Assembly (NCBI RefSeq): GCF_024701975.1
Contig: NZ_JANLNM010000002.1
Coordinates: forward strand, 434,001-498,000
Direction of reading: 5' to 3'
DNA from: Variovorax sp. ZS18.2.2
Lineage (GTDB): Bacteria > Pseudomonadota > Gammaproteobacteria > Burkholderiales > Burkholderiaceae_C
Length of the DNA stretch: 64,000 bases
A program made the translations under genes and the position numbers. The notes beneath the pieces are model-generated. The model was not told where the DNA came from. It did not search any database and worked only from the letters and a program-made list of their open reading frames with translations. Below are positions 42,730-51,356 of the stretch, piece by piece. The first letter of the stretch is position 1. Every line of letters starts with the position of its first letter.

Positions 42730-43521
42730 TCAGGGCCCATCCGCCGCCAGGATCGGCGGCGCGTTGTACTTCAGGTGCCCGATGTAGCGCAGCGGCTGCG
42801 TCGCGGCGATGGAGGGCACGTCGCCCTCGCGCATGTGCAGCAGGTCGGCCGGGCTCACCCAGCGCGGATCGGCCGCGGTGATCGGCACGCCCGCCTGCCG
42901 GTAGGCCTCGAGCACGAACTGCGAGCAGAAGAACTGGTCGTCGCGGCTCGCGCCCAGCTGCACCATGGCCATGCCGCTGATGCAGAAGTTGCTCACCGAG
43001 GACGGGATCAGCGGCAGCTCGCAGAGGCGCCGGTTCAGCACGAAGGGCGCGTTCAGCAGCACGCCGGTGGTGTTGTAGCGTGTGCCGACCTGCGAGTTGG
43101 CCCAGGTGCGCAGCTTCGCGACGCCCGCGTCGTCGAGGCCCGGCACGCGAAAGGCCACCACCATCTGTTCTTCGGCCACCACGTCGGCCAGCGGCCGTGC
43201 GCGCACGCCGGTGCCCACGGCCTCGGCGATCAGCCCGTCGCCCAGATACAGCAGCGCATGGCTCACCGGCGAGAAGGTGCCCAGCCGGATACCGAAGGAA
43301 TTGACCGTGGCAATCGAGCTCAGCAGGATGTCGCCGGGCTCCAGCGCGCTGGCTGTGATGAGCTCGCCGCCGTTGCCCGGCGCGATGACCGAGCTTTGCA
43401 CCCGCAGGCGCAGCCCGTTGTCCTTGGAGGGCATGTCGACCCGGGTGGCGCAGGCCGAAAGCAGCAGCGCGGCACCCGCCACGGCCACGAGCGCGGCGGC
43501 GCGAAGAGTGGCCCGCATCAT
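42730..43521 (-). CDS. YaeF/YiiX-like permuted NlpC/P60 (papain-like) lipoprotein
   Basis: 263 residues from the ATG at 43521, overlapping the previous stop by 4 bases; the next ATG (43518) is equally possible. A lipoprotein signal ends in LSAC with Cys24. The core matches the permuted papain-like family: PGDILLSSIATVN then a His in SPVSHALLYLGDG, and the nucleophile in DQFFCSQFVLEAYRQAG. It should be an envelope hydrolase or amidase anchored to a membrane by lipid. Its close coupling with the sterol-desaturase-type gene suggests a shared lipid or envelope role. Confidence 0.87.
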   Translation of the reverse strand: MMRATLRAAALVAVAGAALLLSACATRVDMPSKDNGLRLRVQSSVIAPGNGGELITASALEPGDILLSSIATVNSFGIRLGTFSPVSHALLYLGDGLIAEAVGTGVRARPLADVVAEEQMVVAFRVPGLDDAGVAKLRTWANSQVGTRYNTTGVLLNAPFVLNRRLCELPLIPSSVSNFCISGMAMVQLGASRDDQFFCSQFVLEAYRQAGVPITAADPRWVSPADLLHMREGDVPSIAATQPLRYIGHLKYNAPPILAADGP

Positions 43522-44642
43522 CCTTTCCAGACGAACGGGAACTTCAACTGCTTGAAGAAGCCGTTGGGCACGTAGTCGCCCAGCACGCCGTATTTTTCGG
43601 GCCAGAGCTTGGTGCTCTTCACCGCGGTGCCGAAGATGTAGTCGAGAAAGGCGTAGTGCGCCGAATAGTTCTTGTCGAGCGCCTCGATGTCCTGGCTGTG
43701 GTGCCAGTGGTGGAAGTTGGGCGTGACGATGATGTAGCGCAGCGGGCCGAGCCGCACGCTCACGTTGCAATGATTGAACACCGCCTGGAAGCCGACCACC
43801 ACGATGTAGGCGTCGATCACTTCCTTGCTGAAGCCCAGCACGTAGATCGGCGCGAGCACCAGCGTGCGCGTGATCAGCAACTCCAGGATGTGCTGGCGCG
43901 AACCCGCCATCCAGTCCATGCTTTTGACGCTGTGGTGCACCGCGTGCAGGCGCCAGAGCACGGGCACCTCGTGGTACGCGCGGTGCGTCCAGTACTGCAC
44001 AAGGTCGGCCACCAGAATGATCAGCAGGATGCCCGCCCAGAACGGCAGGTTCCCCACCCAGCCGCGGATGCCGTCGTTGGCCGCCCAGCCGAAGAGCTTG
44101 TGCACCATGAGGTTGGTGGCCAGCAGCACGAAGCCCACGATCATGTGGTTCACCACGAAGTGATGAAAGTCGGTCTGCCACTCGGCGCGGAACACGGGCT
44201 GGTCTTTCCGCAGCGCGAACAGCTTCTCGATGAAGATGAAGATCAGCGACGAGCCCAGCAGGTCGAGGATGAACCAGTCCAGCCCGATGTACGGCGTGTT
44301 GTCCGCGAAGTCGTGCACCGGCACCTTGTGTCCGCCGAGCAGCGCGGAGGCTGCCACCAGCAGGAACGCGGCCGACGAGAGCCAGCGCGAGCGGTTGAAG
44401 ATGATGTTGACCAGCGAGAGCCCGCCCGAGATGACCAGCGCCGTGAGCAGGATGTAGCGCATCACGTCGACGTTGTAGCTCTTGCGCAGCTCGGGCGTGG
44501 TGAGGTACTGCGGAAAGTGGAAGGCCAGCACGCCGAGGAAGCACAGGATGCCCAGGCTCAGGGCGATGGTTCCGGTGACGAGGCCTCGGCCGCGCTGCAG
44601 CTCGCCGTGGCTCCCCGTGAAATCGTTCAGTTTGTCGAGCAT
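43518..44642 (-). CDS. sterol desaturase / fatty acid hydroxylase family membrane protein
   Basis: 374 residues from the ATG at 44642. Several transmembrane helices, then the di-iron histidine boxes: HRAYHEV, LHAVHHSVKSMDW and NFHHWHHSQD. A further conserved tail YAFLDYIFGTAV follows. Enzymes of this family hydroxylate or desaturate lipids using two irons and O2 at the inner membrane. In bacteria the substrates are often hopanoids, ornithine lipids or fatty acids; the present one is unknown. It is translationally coupled to the lipoprotein gene. Confidence 0.93.
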   Translation of the reverse strand: MLDKLNDFTGSHGELQRGRGLVTGTIALSLGILCFLGVLAFHFPQYLTTPELRKSYNVDVMRYILLTALVISGGLSLVNIIFNRSRWLSSAAFLLVAASALLGGHKVPVHDFADNTPYIGLDWFILDLLGSSLIFIFIEKLFALRKDQPVFRAEWQTDFHHFVVNHMIVGFVLLATNLMVHKLFGWAANDGIRGWVGNLPFWAGILLIILVADLVQYWTHRAYHEVPVLWRLHAVHHSVKSMDWMAGSRQHILELLITRTLVLAPIYVLGFSKEVIDAYIVVVGFQAVFNHCNVSVRLGPLRYIIVTPNFHHWHHSQDIEALDKNYSAHYAFLDYIFGTAVKSTKLWPEKYGVLGDYVPNGFFKQLKFPFVWKG

Positions 44643-44704
44643 GTCCGCCTCTCTCTCGCTTGCGCTTTGTTGGAGCGCGATTTTAGGCGGCTGTAGGAAA
44701 ACAC

Positions 44705-45595
44705 TCACATAGGCCGAATGGCGCGCCGCCGCAGCAGCGAAGCCGCGCCCAGCGCCACCGCCATGACCAGCAGCGAGACGACGGTGGTCACCGTTCCCAG
44801 CGCATAGATCGACGGCGTGGTGACCGTCGAGGTCAGCCCCTGCAGCTCGAGCGGCAGCGTGTTGACGTCGCCGATGGCTTGCGAGGTGCGGGCAATCTCG
44901 TCCCACGAGAGCGTGAAACCGAACATGCCGATGCCCACGATCGAGGGGCCGATCAGCGGCAGCACCACGAAGCGGAAGGTCTGCCACGGCGTGGCGCCGA
45001 GGTCGCGCGCGGCTTCTTCATACGCCGGGTTGAAGCGGTTGAACACGGCGAACATGATCAGCAGGCCGAAGGGCAGGGTCCACGTCAGGTGCGCGCCGAG
45101 GGCGGAGCTGAAAAGGCCGAGCGCTGTGCCATAGCCTTCGAGCAGCGTGGTCGCGTCCATGGCCGTGAGCACGCCCTTGATGCCGGTATCGAGCAGCCGG
45201 AACTGCAGGCCGATGCCGAGCGAAATGATGATCGACGGCATGATCAGGCTCGCCACCGTGACGAAGAACAGCGCGTTGCCGCCCTTGAGCTTCTTGCGGA
45301 ACGCGAGCCCGGCCAGCACCGACAGCACCACGGTGAAGGCCATCACCACCGCGCCCAGCGCCAGCGAACGCCTGAAGGCCGCGCCGATGTCGACGGTGCC
45401 CAAGCCCTCGGCCAGCTTGTAGAACCAGTGCAGCGAGACGCCGCGCAGCGGAAAGGTCAGGCCGCCCTCGGGGCCCTGGAAGCTCAACACGAAGATCGTG
45501 ATCATCGGGCCGTAGAGGAACAGCACGAACAAGGCAAACACGAACGCCAGGGGCCAGAAGCCGGGGGCGCGCTGCGCGCTGATGGGCGTCTGCAT
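44705..45595 (-). CDS. ABC transporter permease, PotC-like
   Basis: 296 residues. Six helices are visible, beginning FWPLAFVFALFVLFLYGPM. The EAA loop is EEAARDLGATPWQTFRFVVLPLI, typical of PotC/spermidine-type permeases, which carry the DLGA variant. Paired with the PotB-like permease encoded two bases upstream. Last gene of the leftward operon. Substrate is inferred to be a polyamine, amino-acid derivative or similar small cation or anion; not certain. Confidence 0.93.
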   Translation of the reverse strand: MQTPISAQRAPGFWPLAFVFALFVLFLYGPMITIFVLSFQGPEGGLTFPLRGVSLHWFYKLAEGLGTVDIGAAFRRSLALGAVVMAFTVVLSVLAGLAFRKKLKGGNALFFVTVASLIMPSIIISLGIGLQFRLLDTGIKGVLTAMDATTLLEGYGTALGLFSSALGAHLTWTLPFGLLIMFAVFNRFNPAYEEAARDLGATPWQTFRFVVLPLIGPSIVGIGMFGFTLSWDEIARTSQAIGDVNTLPLELQGLTSTVTTPSIYALGTVTTVVSLLVMAVALGAASLLRRRAIRPM

Positions 45596-45597
45596 GG

Positions 45598-46470
45598 TCA
45601 GAGTTCCTTGCGAATATCAACGAGCCGCGTGAGCCCCCAGATGATCATCAGCACCACCGCCAGCAGGATCATCGCGTTGGCCGCGGCCAGCGGAAACTGC
45701 AGGTACGAGGTCTGCACCTGGATGATCTTGCCGATCGAGGCGATCTGCTGTCCGCCCATCACGCCGATGGTCACGAAGTCGCCCATCACGATGGTGATGA
45801 CGAAGATCGAGCCGATCAGGATGCCGGTGCGCGACAGCGGCACCACCACGTTCCAGAGCGTCTGCCAGCCCGAGGCGCCCGCGTCGCTGGCCGCTTCGAG
45901 CAGCGAGCGGTCGATGCGCATCATGCTGTTGAAGATCGGCACGATCATGAACATCGTGTAGAGGTGCACGAAGGCCAGCACCACCGAGAAATCGGAGAAC
46001 AGCAGCCACTCGACCGGCTGGTTCACGAGGCCCGCGCCCATCAGCGCCTGGTTGACCAGTCCGTTGCGCCCCAGCAGCGGCACCCACGAGATCATGCGGA
46101 TCACGTTCGATGTCCAGAAGGGCACGGTGCACAGCACGAACAGCACCGTCTGCACGGTCGAGGAGCGCACATGGAACGCGAGAAAGTACGCGACCGAAAA
46201 ACCGATGAGCAGCGTGATGCCCCACACCAGCAGGCAGAACTTGAAGGTGCTCAGGTACGTGTTGAGCGTGACGCACAGGTCGCCGTTGTCGGTGAGGTGC
46301 GAGCAGCCTTCGAACAGGCTCAGGTAGTTGCGCAGCGTGACCGCCGGGATCAACTCGTACTCGTTGAAATTCCACAGGCTGACCATCGCGACCAGCGCCA
46401 GCGGAATCAAAAAGAACAGAAGAAACACCAGCGCGAACGGCGCCGCCTGCCACCACGCCTTGACAGTCAA
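45598..46470 (-). CDS. ABC transporter permease, PotB-like
   Basis: 290 residues from a TTG at 46470 with GGGGGCGAG upstream; a GTG at 46494 is also in frame but lies inside the end of an intergenic repeat, so I prefer the TTG. Helix 1 is APFALVFLLFFLIPLALVAMV. The EAA loop is EAASDAGASGWQTLWNVVVPL. It forms the channel with the PotC-like protein. A hairpin-forming repeat separates it from the upstream binding-protein gene. Confidence 0.88.
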   Translation of the reverse strand: MTVKAWWQAAPFALVFLLFFLIPLALVAMVSLWNFNEYELIPAVTLRNYLSLFEGCSHLTDNGDLCVTLNTYLSTFKFCLLVWGITLLIGFSVAYFLAFHVRSSTVQTVLFVLCTVPFWTSNVIRMISWVPLLGRNGLVNQALMGAGLVNQPVEWLLFSDFSVVLAFVHLYTMFMIVPIFNSMMRIDRSLLEAASDAGASGWQTLWNVVVPLSRTGILIGSIFVITIVMGDFVTIGVMGGQQIASIGKIIQVQTSYLQFPLAAANAMILLAVVLMIIWGLTRLVDIRKEL

Positions 46471-46487
46471 AGCTCGCCCCCAGTCTT

Positions 46488-46565
46488 CGCGCACTTCGTG
46501 TCGCTACGCCAACCCCCTACCGGGGGCAACACCTGCGGCCCGGTAAAGCCGGTTCCGCGGTGTTT
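46488..46565. repeat. ~80-bp intergenic repeat, copy 2
   Basis: Same element as 41384-41462. It lies between the binding-protein gene (high-copy product) and the first permease gene (low-copy product), and the first permease's longer GTG start would lie inside it. The arrangement resembles REP hairpins between malE and malF in enteric bacteria. Confidence 0.8.
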
Positions 46566-46585
46566 CGCGAACGGGCCCAGCCCCC

Positions 46586-47854
46586 TCACGCGGCGACGAA
46601 CTCGTTCCACTTCCTCACCATGTACTCGTTCTCGTCCATCACAGCGTTCCAGCACGCGATGCCGCCCATGCGCTGCTCGTAGCTGCCGCCGTCGCGCACC
46701 GCGCCGGCCTTGGCGATCACGTCGCCCTGCGGGCTCTTGATGTCCTGCGCGGCGGGCTTGCCTTCCATCCAGTAGGCCCACTCGTAGGCTTCCATCTTCG
46801 TCTTGGCGGTGTCGAGCACGGCGCTGTAGTAGCCCTGGCGATTGAGGTACGCGCCGGCCCAGCCGTCGAGGAACCAGTTGATGAATTCATACGCACCATC
46901 GAGCTTCTTGCCCGAGAGCGTGGCCGGCAGGCCGAAGCCCGAGGCCCAGGCGCGATAGCCTTCCTTGAGCGGCTGGAACGTGCAGGCTATGCCCTTGCCG
47001 CGCACCGCAGTGACGGCAGGCGACCACATCGACTGGATCACCACTTCGCCCGAGGCCATGAGGTTGACGGACTCGTTGAAGTCCTTCCACAGCGCGCGGA
47101 ACTGACCGGCCTTCTTGGCCTCGATCAGGGTCTTGATCGTCAGGTCGATCTCGGCCTTGGTCATGTTGCCCTTGTCGGCGTACTTGTGGATGCCCTTGGC
47201 CTCCACCACCATCGCGGCGTCCATGATGCCGATAGACGGAATGTTCAGGATCGCGGCCTTGCCCTTGAATTCGGGGTTCAGCAGTTCGGCCCACGAACCG
47301 ATCGGGCGCTTGATGAGGTCGGGGCGGATGCCCAGCGTGTCGGCGTTGTAGGTGGTCGGAATCAGCGACATGAACTGCGTCGGCGACTTCGCAAAAACCT
47401 TGCTCTTCTCGCCTTCGAGGTAAATCACCTTGATGGGTGCCGTGCCCTGGTCGCCGACCTTCTTGCCGTCCACTTCGCCCTTGGTGAACAGCGAGGTGAT
47501 CTTGGCAGCGTTCTTCACGCGCTTGGTGTCGATGCCCTTCAGGTTGCCGGTGGGCACGATCTTCTTGAGCGAGAAGAACTCGGTGTCGATCAGGTCGAAG
47601 CTGTTGGGCGCGGTCACGGCGCGCTTGGTCACGTCGTCGGTGGTCACGGCCACGTACTGGATCTCGATGCCGGTGTCGGCCTTGAACTTCTCGGCGATGG
47701 CCTTGTCCTGGTTCACCGCGGTGCCCAGGTAGCGCAGCACGATCTTTTCCTGTGCGTGCACGAAGGGCGCGATGCCCGTGGCCAGGATGCCGGCGGTGCC
47801 TTGCAGCAGGGCGCGGCGCTTGACGCCGGTGGACGAGTCGATGGGATCGGTCAT
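46586..47854 (-). CDS. ABC transporter substrate-binding protein, PotD-like (Tat-exported)
   Basis: 422 residues from the ATG at 47854. The N-terminus KRRALLQGTAGILATGIAPFVHA is a twin-arginine-type leader (Arg-Arg before a hydrophobic stretch ending in HA), so the protein is exported folded. The mature part has the family-1 binding-protein fold with LRYLGTAVNQDKAIAEKF at the start. Binding gene is followed by the repeat, then both permeases. Predicted ligand polyamine-like or organic acid; not resolved. Confidence 0.9.
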   Translation of the reverse strand: MTDPIDSSTGVKRRALLQGTAGILATGIAPFVHAQEKIVLRYLGTAVNQDKAIAEKFKADTGIEIQYVAVTTDDVTKRAVTAPNSFDLIDTEFFSLKKIVPTGNLKGIDTKRVKNAAKITSLFTKGEVDGKKVGDQGTAPIKVIYLEGEKSKVFAKSPTQFMSLIPTTYNADTLGIRPDLIKRPIGSWAELLNPEFKGKAAILNIPSIGIMDAAMVVEAKGIHKYADKGNMTKAEIDLTIKTLIEAKKAGQFRALWKDFNESVNLMASGEVVIQSMWSPAVTAVRGKGIACTFQPLKEGYRAWASGFGLPATLSGKKLDGAYEFINWFLDGWAGAYLNRQGYYSAVLDTAKTKMEAYEWAYWMEGKPAAQDIKSPQGDVIAKAGAVRDGGSYEQRMGGIACWNAVMDENEYMVRKWNEFVAA

Positions 47855-47903
47855 GGCAGTGTCTCCGTAGAAAAAAGTGGCGGACGAAAGGAAAAGGAAA
47901 GGA

Positions 47904-48929
47904 TCAGGGGGCCGCGGTGAGCGCGCGCGCGTCGGCCTCGGCCCACGACAGACGAACCGTCTCGCCCTGCGCATAGGGGCTCGCGAGAAAGGCGGCTTCG
48001 CCCAGCAGCACCGACACGTTCCGGCGCTCCGGCGCGGCGGCTTCCAGCGCCAGGCCGAGCAGCACGTAGGTGCCCTGGTACTCGACGTCGGTGACTGCTG
48101 CGGCAAGGCCATCGGCGCGCGAGCCCGCGGCGATCCGCATGTGGTCGTTGCGCACCGCGATCGGCCCGGCGGGTGTGTCGATCACGTTGTGGCCGCCCAT
48201 GAAGCGCGCCACGAACTCGTTGACGGGGTGGTTGTAGATCTCGTGCGGCGAGCCGACCTGTTCGATCACGCCGTGGTTCATCACCACCATCGTGTCGGCC
48301 AGCGCCATGGCTTCTTCCTGTGAGTGCGTCACGTGCACGAAGGTCAGGCCCAGCTCCTTCTGCCAGCGTCGCAGCTCGGCGCGCATCTGGATGCGCAGGA
48401 ACGGGTCGAGCGCCGAGAGCGGCTCGTCCAGCAGCAGCACGCGCGGTTCGGTGATGAGCGCGCGCGCCAGCGCCACGCGCTGCTGCTGGCCGCCGGAGAG
48501 TTCGCCGGGCTTGCGCTCGGCCAGGTGGCCCATTGCCACGCGCGCCAGCAGATCGCGCGCACGCTTCTGGCGCTCGGCCTTGCCGACGCCTTTCATCTTG
48601 AGGCTGAAGGCCACGTTGTCCGTGGCCGACAGGTGCGGGAACAGCGCGAAGCTCTGGAACATCATCGCCGTGCCGCGCATGGCCGCGGGCAGGTTGGTGA
48701 TGTTGCGGTTGTCCAGAAGGATGTCGCCGCTGGTGACCGACTCGTGGCCCGCGATCATGCGCAGCGTGGTGCTCTTGCCGCAGCCCGAGGGGCCCAGCAG
48801 GCAGCAATAACTGCCGCTGGCGATGCGCAGATCAATGGCGTCGACGGCGGCCGGTGTGCCGGGGGCGTAGCGCTTGCTGAGCGCAACGATCTCGACTGCG
48901 GCGGGCGGAAGCGGAGCGACGGCGTTCAT
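47904..48929 (-). CDS. ABC transporter ATP-binding protein, PotA-like
   Basis: 341 residues from the ATG at 48929; a GTG at 48965 would add 12 residues, but neither start has a good ribosome site. Walker [10 protein letters not shown] (46-54), signature LSGGQQQR, Walker B LLLDEPLSALDP and the switch histidine in VTHSQEEA are all present. A C-terminal TOBE region completes the PotA/CysA-type subunit. It is the first gene of the operon ATPase, binding protein, permease, permease, the usual order for spermidine/putrescine-like importers. Confidence 0.93.
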   Translation of the reverse strand: MNAVAPLPPAAVEIVALSKRYAPGTPAAVDAIDLRIASGSYCCLLGPSGCGKSTTLRMIAGHESVTSGDILLDNRNITNLPAAMRGTAMMFQSFALFPHLSATDNVAFSLKMKGVGKAERQKRARDLLARVAMGHLAERKPGELSGGQQQRVALARALITEPRVLLLDEPLSALDPFLRIQMRAELRRWQKELGLTFVHVTHSQEEAMALADTMVVMNHGVIEQVGSPHEIYNHPVNEFVARFMGGHNVIDTPAGPIAVRNDHMRIAAGSRADGLAAAVTDVEYQGTYVLLGLALEAAAPERRNVSVLLGEAAFLASPYAQGETVRLSWAEADARALTAAP

Positions 48930-49025
48930 TGCCGGGCGGAAAACGGGCTGGAGACGGGCATGCACGGTCTAAGCACGCTCCATGCCACATGCGCCCCGGA
49001 ACGGGGCAGCCTTCAGGGCACCGCG

Positions 49026-51134
49026 TCAGGGCGCTGCGTTGGTGCGTCCGATCATCTTCGGCGTGATGAACACCAGCATCTCCACCTTGTTCACCACCCG
49101 CTCGCGCGACCGGAACAGCGCACCCAGGTAGGGCACCTCGCCGAGCACCGGCACGCGCGATTCGTCGTTGGTCTCGGTCAGCTCGAAGATGCCGCCGATC
49201 ACCACCGTGCCGCCGTTGTCGATCAGCACCTCGGTCTGCACATGCTTGGTGTTGATGGCCGGGCCGGCCGAGGTGTTGACGCCGCGTGCGTCCTTGCTCA
49301 CATCGAGTGTGAGGATGATGTTGCCCTCCGGCGTGATCTGCGGCGTCACTTCGAGCTTGAGCACGGCCTTGCGGAACGAGATGGACGTCGCGCCGCTGGA
49401 AGTGGCCTGCTGGTACGGGATCTCTTCGCCCTGTTCGATCAGCGCCTTGGTCTGGTCTGCCGTCACCACTCGCGGGCTCGACACCAGCCGGCCCTTGCCT
49501 TCGGCCTCCAGCGCCGAGATTTCCAGGTTCAGCATGCGCGTGAAGCTCGAGTTGAACAGCGACAGCGAGAAGGCTCCCGCGCTGTTGCCCGTGCCGCCCG
49601 CATCGCCGGCCGGCAGGTTCACGAAGTTGCTGCTGGTGAACGAGGTGAAGGCGTTGTCTGTGCCCGTGGGGCTGGTGCCGAAGGAGGCGTTCTTGCCGGT
49701 GGCCCCGCCGCCCAGCTTCACGCCGAGTGACTTGCCGAAGGTGTCCGAGGCCTCGACGATGCGCGCCTCGATCAGCACCTGCCGCACCGGCACGTCGAGC
49801 TTGCGGATGAGTTCGCTCACTTCGGCCAGGCGCGCGGGCGTGTCGGTGACGAAGAGCTGGTTCGTGCGCACCTCGGCGATCGCGCTGCCGCGCGTGCTCA
49901 GGAGGCGGGTGGTCGAGGTGCCGCCGCTTCCACCCGAGCTTGCACCCGTCCCCGTCAGGCTCTGAACCACCGTGGCCGCCTTGGCGTAGTTGAGCTGGAA
50001 CGACTGCGTGCGCAGCGCCACCAGGTTCTCCACGGTCGCCTGCGCTTCCAGCTCGATCTTTTCCTTGGCGTTGATCTCGTCCTTCGGCGCGATCCAGAGG
50101 ATGCTGCCGTTCTTGCGCAGCCCCAGGTTCTTCGCCTGCAGGATGACTTCGAGCGCCTGGTCCCACGGCACTTCCTTGAGCCGCAGCGTCAGGGCGCCCG
50201 AGACCGAGTCGGAAGTCACCACATTGAAGCCGGTGAAGTCCGCGATCACCTGCAGCAGCGCGCGCACATCGACGTTCTGGAAATTGAGCGTGAGCTTCTC
50301 GCCGGTGTAGCCGGTGCCCTGCGTCAGCTTGCCCGGATCGGTCTTGCGCGCGCGCACCTCGATGACGAACTGGTCATCGGCCTGGTAGGCGCTCTGTTCC
50401 CAGTCGCCATGCGCGGTGATCGACAGGCGCACCCGGTCGCCCAGCTGCTGCGCGCTCACCGTGTCGACCGCGGTGCCGAAGTCGGTCACGTCCAGCCGCC
50501 GGCGCAGTCCCTCCGGCAGCGACGCCCGCATGAATTCGGCCACCAGCGTCGCGCCTTGGCGCCGCACGTCCACGCCGAGCTGGCTGCTGCCCATGGCGAT
50601 GAGCACGCGGCCGGCGCCGTCGCCGCCGCGGCGGAAATCGATGTCCTGCAGCGGTGTCACCTGGCGCTCCCTGCCTTCGGCGAACTCGGCGTTGGCCGGC
50701 GTCTTCGGCGGCTGGCCCGTGCCGGACTGCAGCGAGACCAGCAGCGAGCGGCCCTGGATTTCGGCCTGGTAGGTCGCTGCGCGCTGCAGGTTCAGCACCA
50801 CGCGTGAGCGTTCGCCGGCCTGCACGACGTTGGCGGTGCGCAGGTTGCCGGTGTTGAATTCGATGGCCGAGCGGCCGACCGCGTTGGTCACGCCCGGGAA
50901 GTCCAGCGCGATGCGTGCCGGCTCCTGCACGACGAAGCCGGTGGGCAGCGCGGCGAGTGGCTGCGTGAAATCGATGCGCACCAGCTCCGTGCCGCCCCTC
51001 GCGGTGCTCGTGACGGCTTCGATGGCGTTCTGCGCGTGCGCGGCGATCGCGGCCAGCGAAAGAAGAACCGCAGCACCGATCCATCGTCGCGTTCGCGTCC
51101 GCAAAGCGCTCGGCGAGCGCGGGCAAGTCTTCAT
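49026..51134 (-). CDS. pilQ: type IV pilus secretin PilQ (without pilMNOP neighbours)
   Basis: 702 residues from the ATG at 51134 (GGAGAG upstream). Signal peptide RWIGAAVLLSLAAIAAHAQ. Two AMIN domains (about 37-125 and 165-260) that bind peptidoglycan; STN (about 288-340: LNFQNVDVRALLQVIADFTG); secretin_N (about 355-460); and the secretin barrel (about 490-695) with VPVLGEVPYLGALFRSR. This is a full-length PilQ and not a fragment. The usual pilM-pilN-pilO-pilP genes are not upstream: the neighbour there is a divergent TolC-like gene. A leader hairpin is predicted at 51152-51182. Confidence 0.93.
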   Translation of the reverse strand: MKTCPRSPSALRTRTRRWIGAAVLLSLAAIAAHAQNAIEAVTSTARGGTELVRIDFTQPLAALPTGFVVQEPARIALDFPGVTNAVGRSAIEFNTGNLRTANVVQAGERSRVVLNLQRAATYQAEIQGRSLLVSLQSGTGQPPKTPANAEFAEGRERQVTPLQDIDFRRGGDGAGRVLIAMGSSQLGVDVRRQGATLVAEFMRASLPEGLRRRLDVTDFGTAVDTVSAQQLGDRVRLSITAHGDWEQSAYQADDQFVIEVRARKTDPGKLTQGTGYTGEKLTLNFQNVDVRALLQVIADFTGFNVVTSDSVSGALTLRLKEVPWDQALEVILQAKNLGLRKNGSILWIAPKDEINAKEKIELEAQATVENLVALRTQSFQLNYAKAATVVQSLTGTGASSGGSGGTSTTRLLSTRGSAIAEVRTNQLFVTDTPARLAEVSELIRKLDVPVRQVLIEARIVEASDTFGKSLGVKLGGGATGKNASFGTSPTGTDNAFTSFTSSNFVNLPAGDAGGTGNSAGAFSLSLFNSSFTRMLNLEISALEAEGKGRLVSSPRVVTADQTKALIEQGEEIPYQQATSSGATSISFRKAVLKLEVTPQITPEGNIILTLDVSKDARGVNTSAGPAINTKHVQTEVLIDNGGTVVIGGIFELTETNDESRVPVLGEVPYLGALFRSRERVVNKVEMLVFITPKMIGRTNAAP

Positions 51135-51356
51135 GGGTTCTCTCCGTGTGAGGCGAGGCGCGAACGACACGCGCGCCTTGCCTGTGACGGATGGATGGTT
51201 TCGCTCAATCTGGGAGGAATCTTGCCGAACCGCGACGGATCGCAACTTGTGTTGCACGGATGCAATGGACTGCGACGACATCTCTTCGTCGCCTCTCCGA
51301 TTTCTCCGAATTTGCGAGGAACCATCGCGGTTTTCGGATTCCCGTGGAGCGTGCGA
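51135..51356. other. divergent region between pilQ and the TolC-like gene
   Basis: 222 bases. An inverted repeat, GGCGAGGCGCG (51152-51162) with CGCGCCTTGCC (51172-51182), 10 of 11 pairs, lies in the likely pilQ leader. Promoters for both directions should lie here; I see no unambiguous boxes. Confidence 0.45.

Noticed and set aside
49026-51134. Type II secretion secretin GspD
   Set aside because: N-terminal AMIN domains plus STN are PilQ features; no gsp genes nearby.
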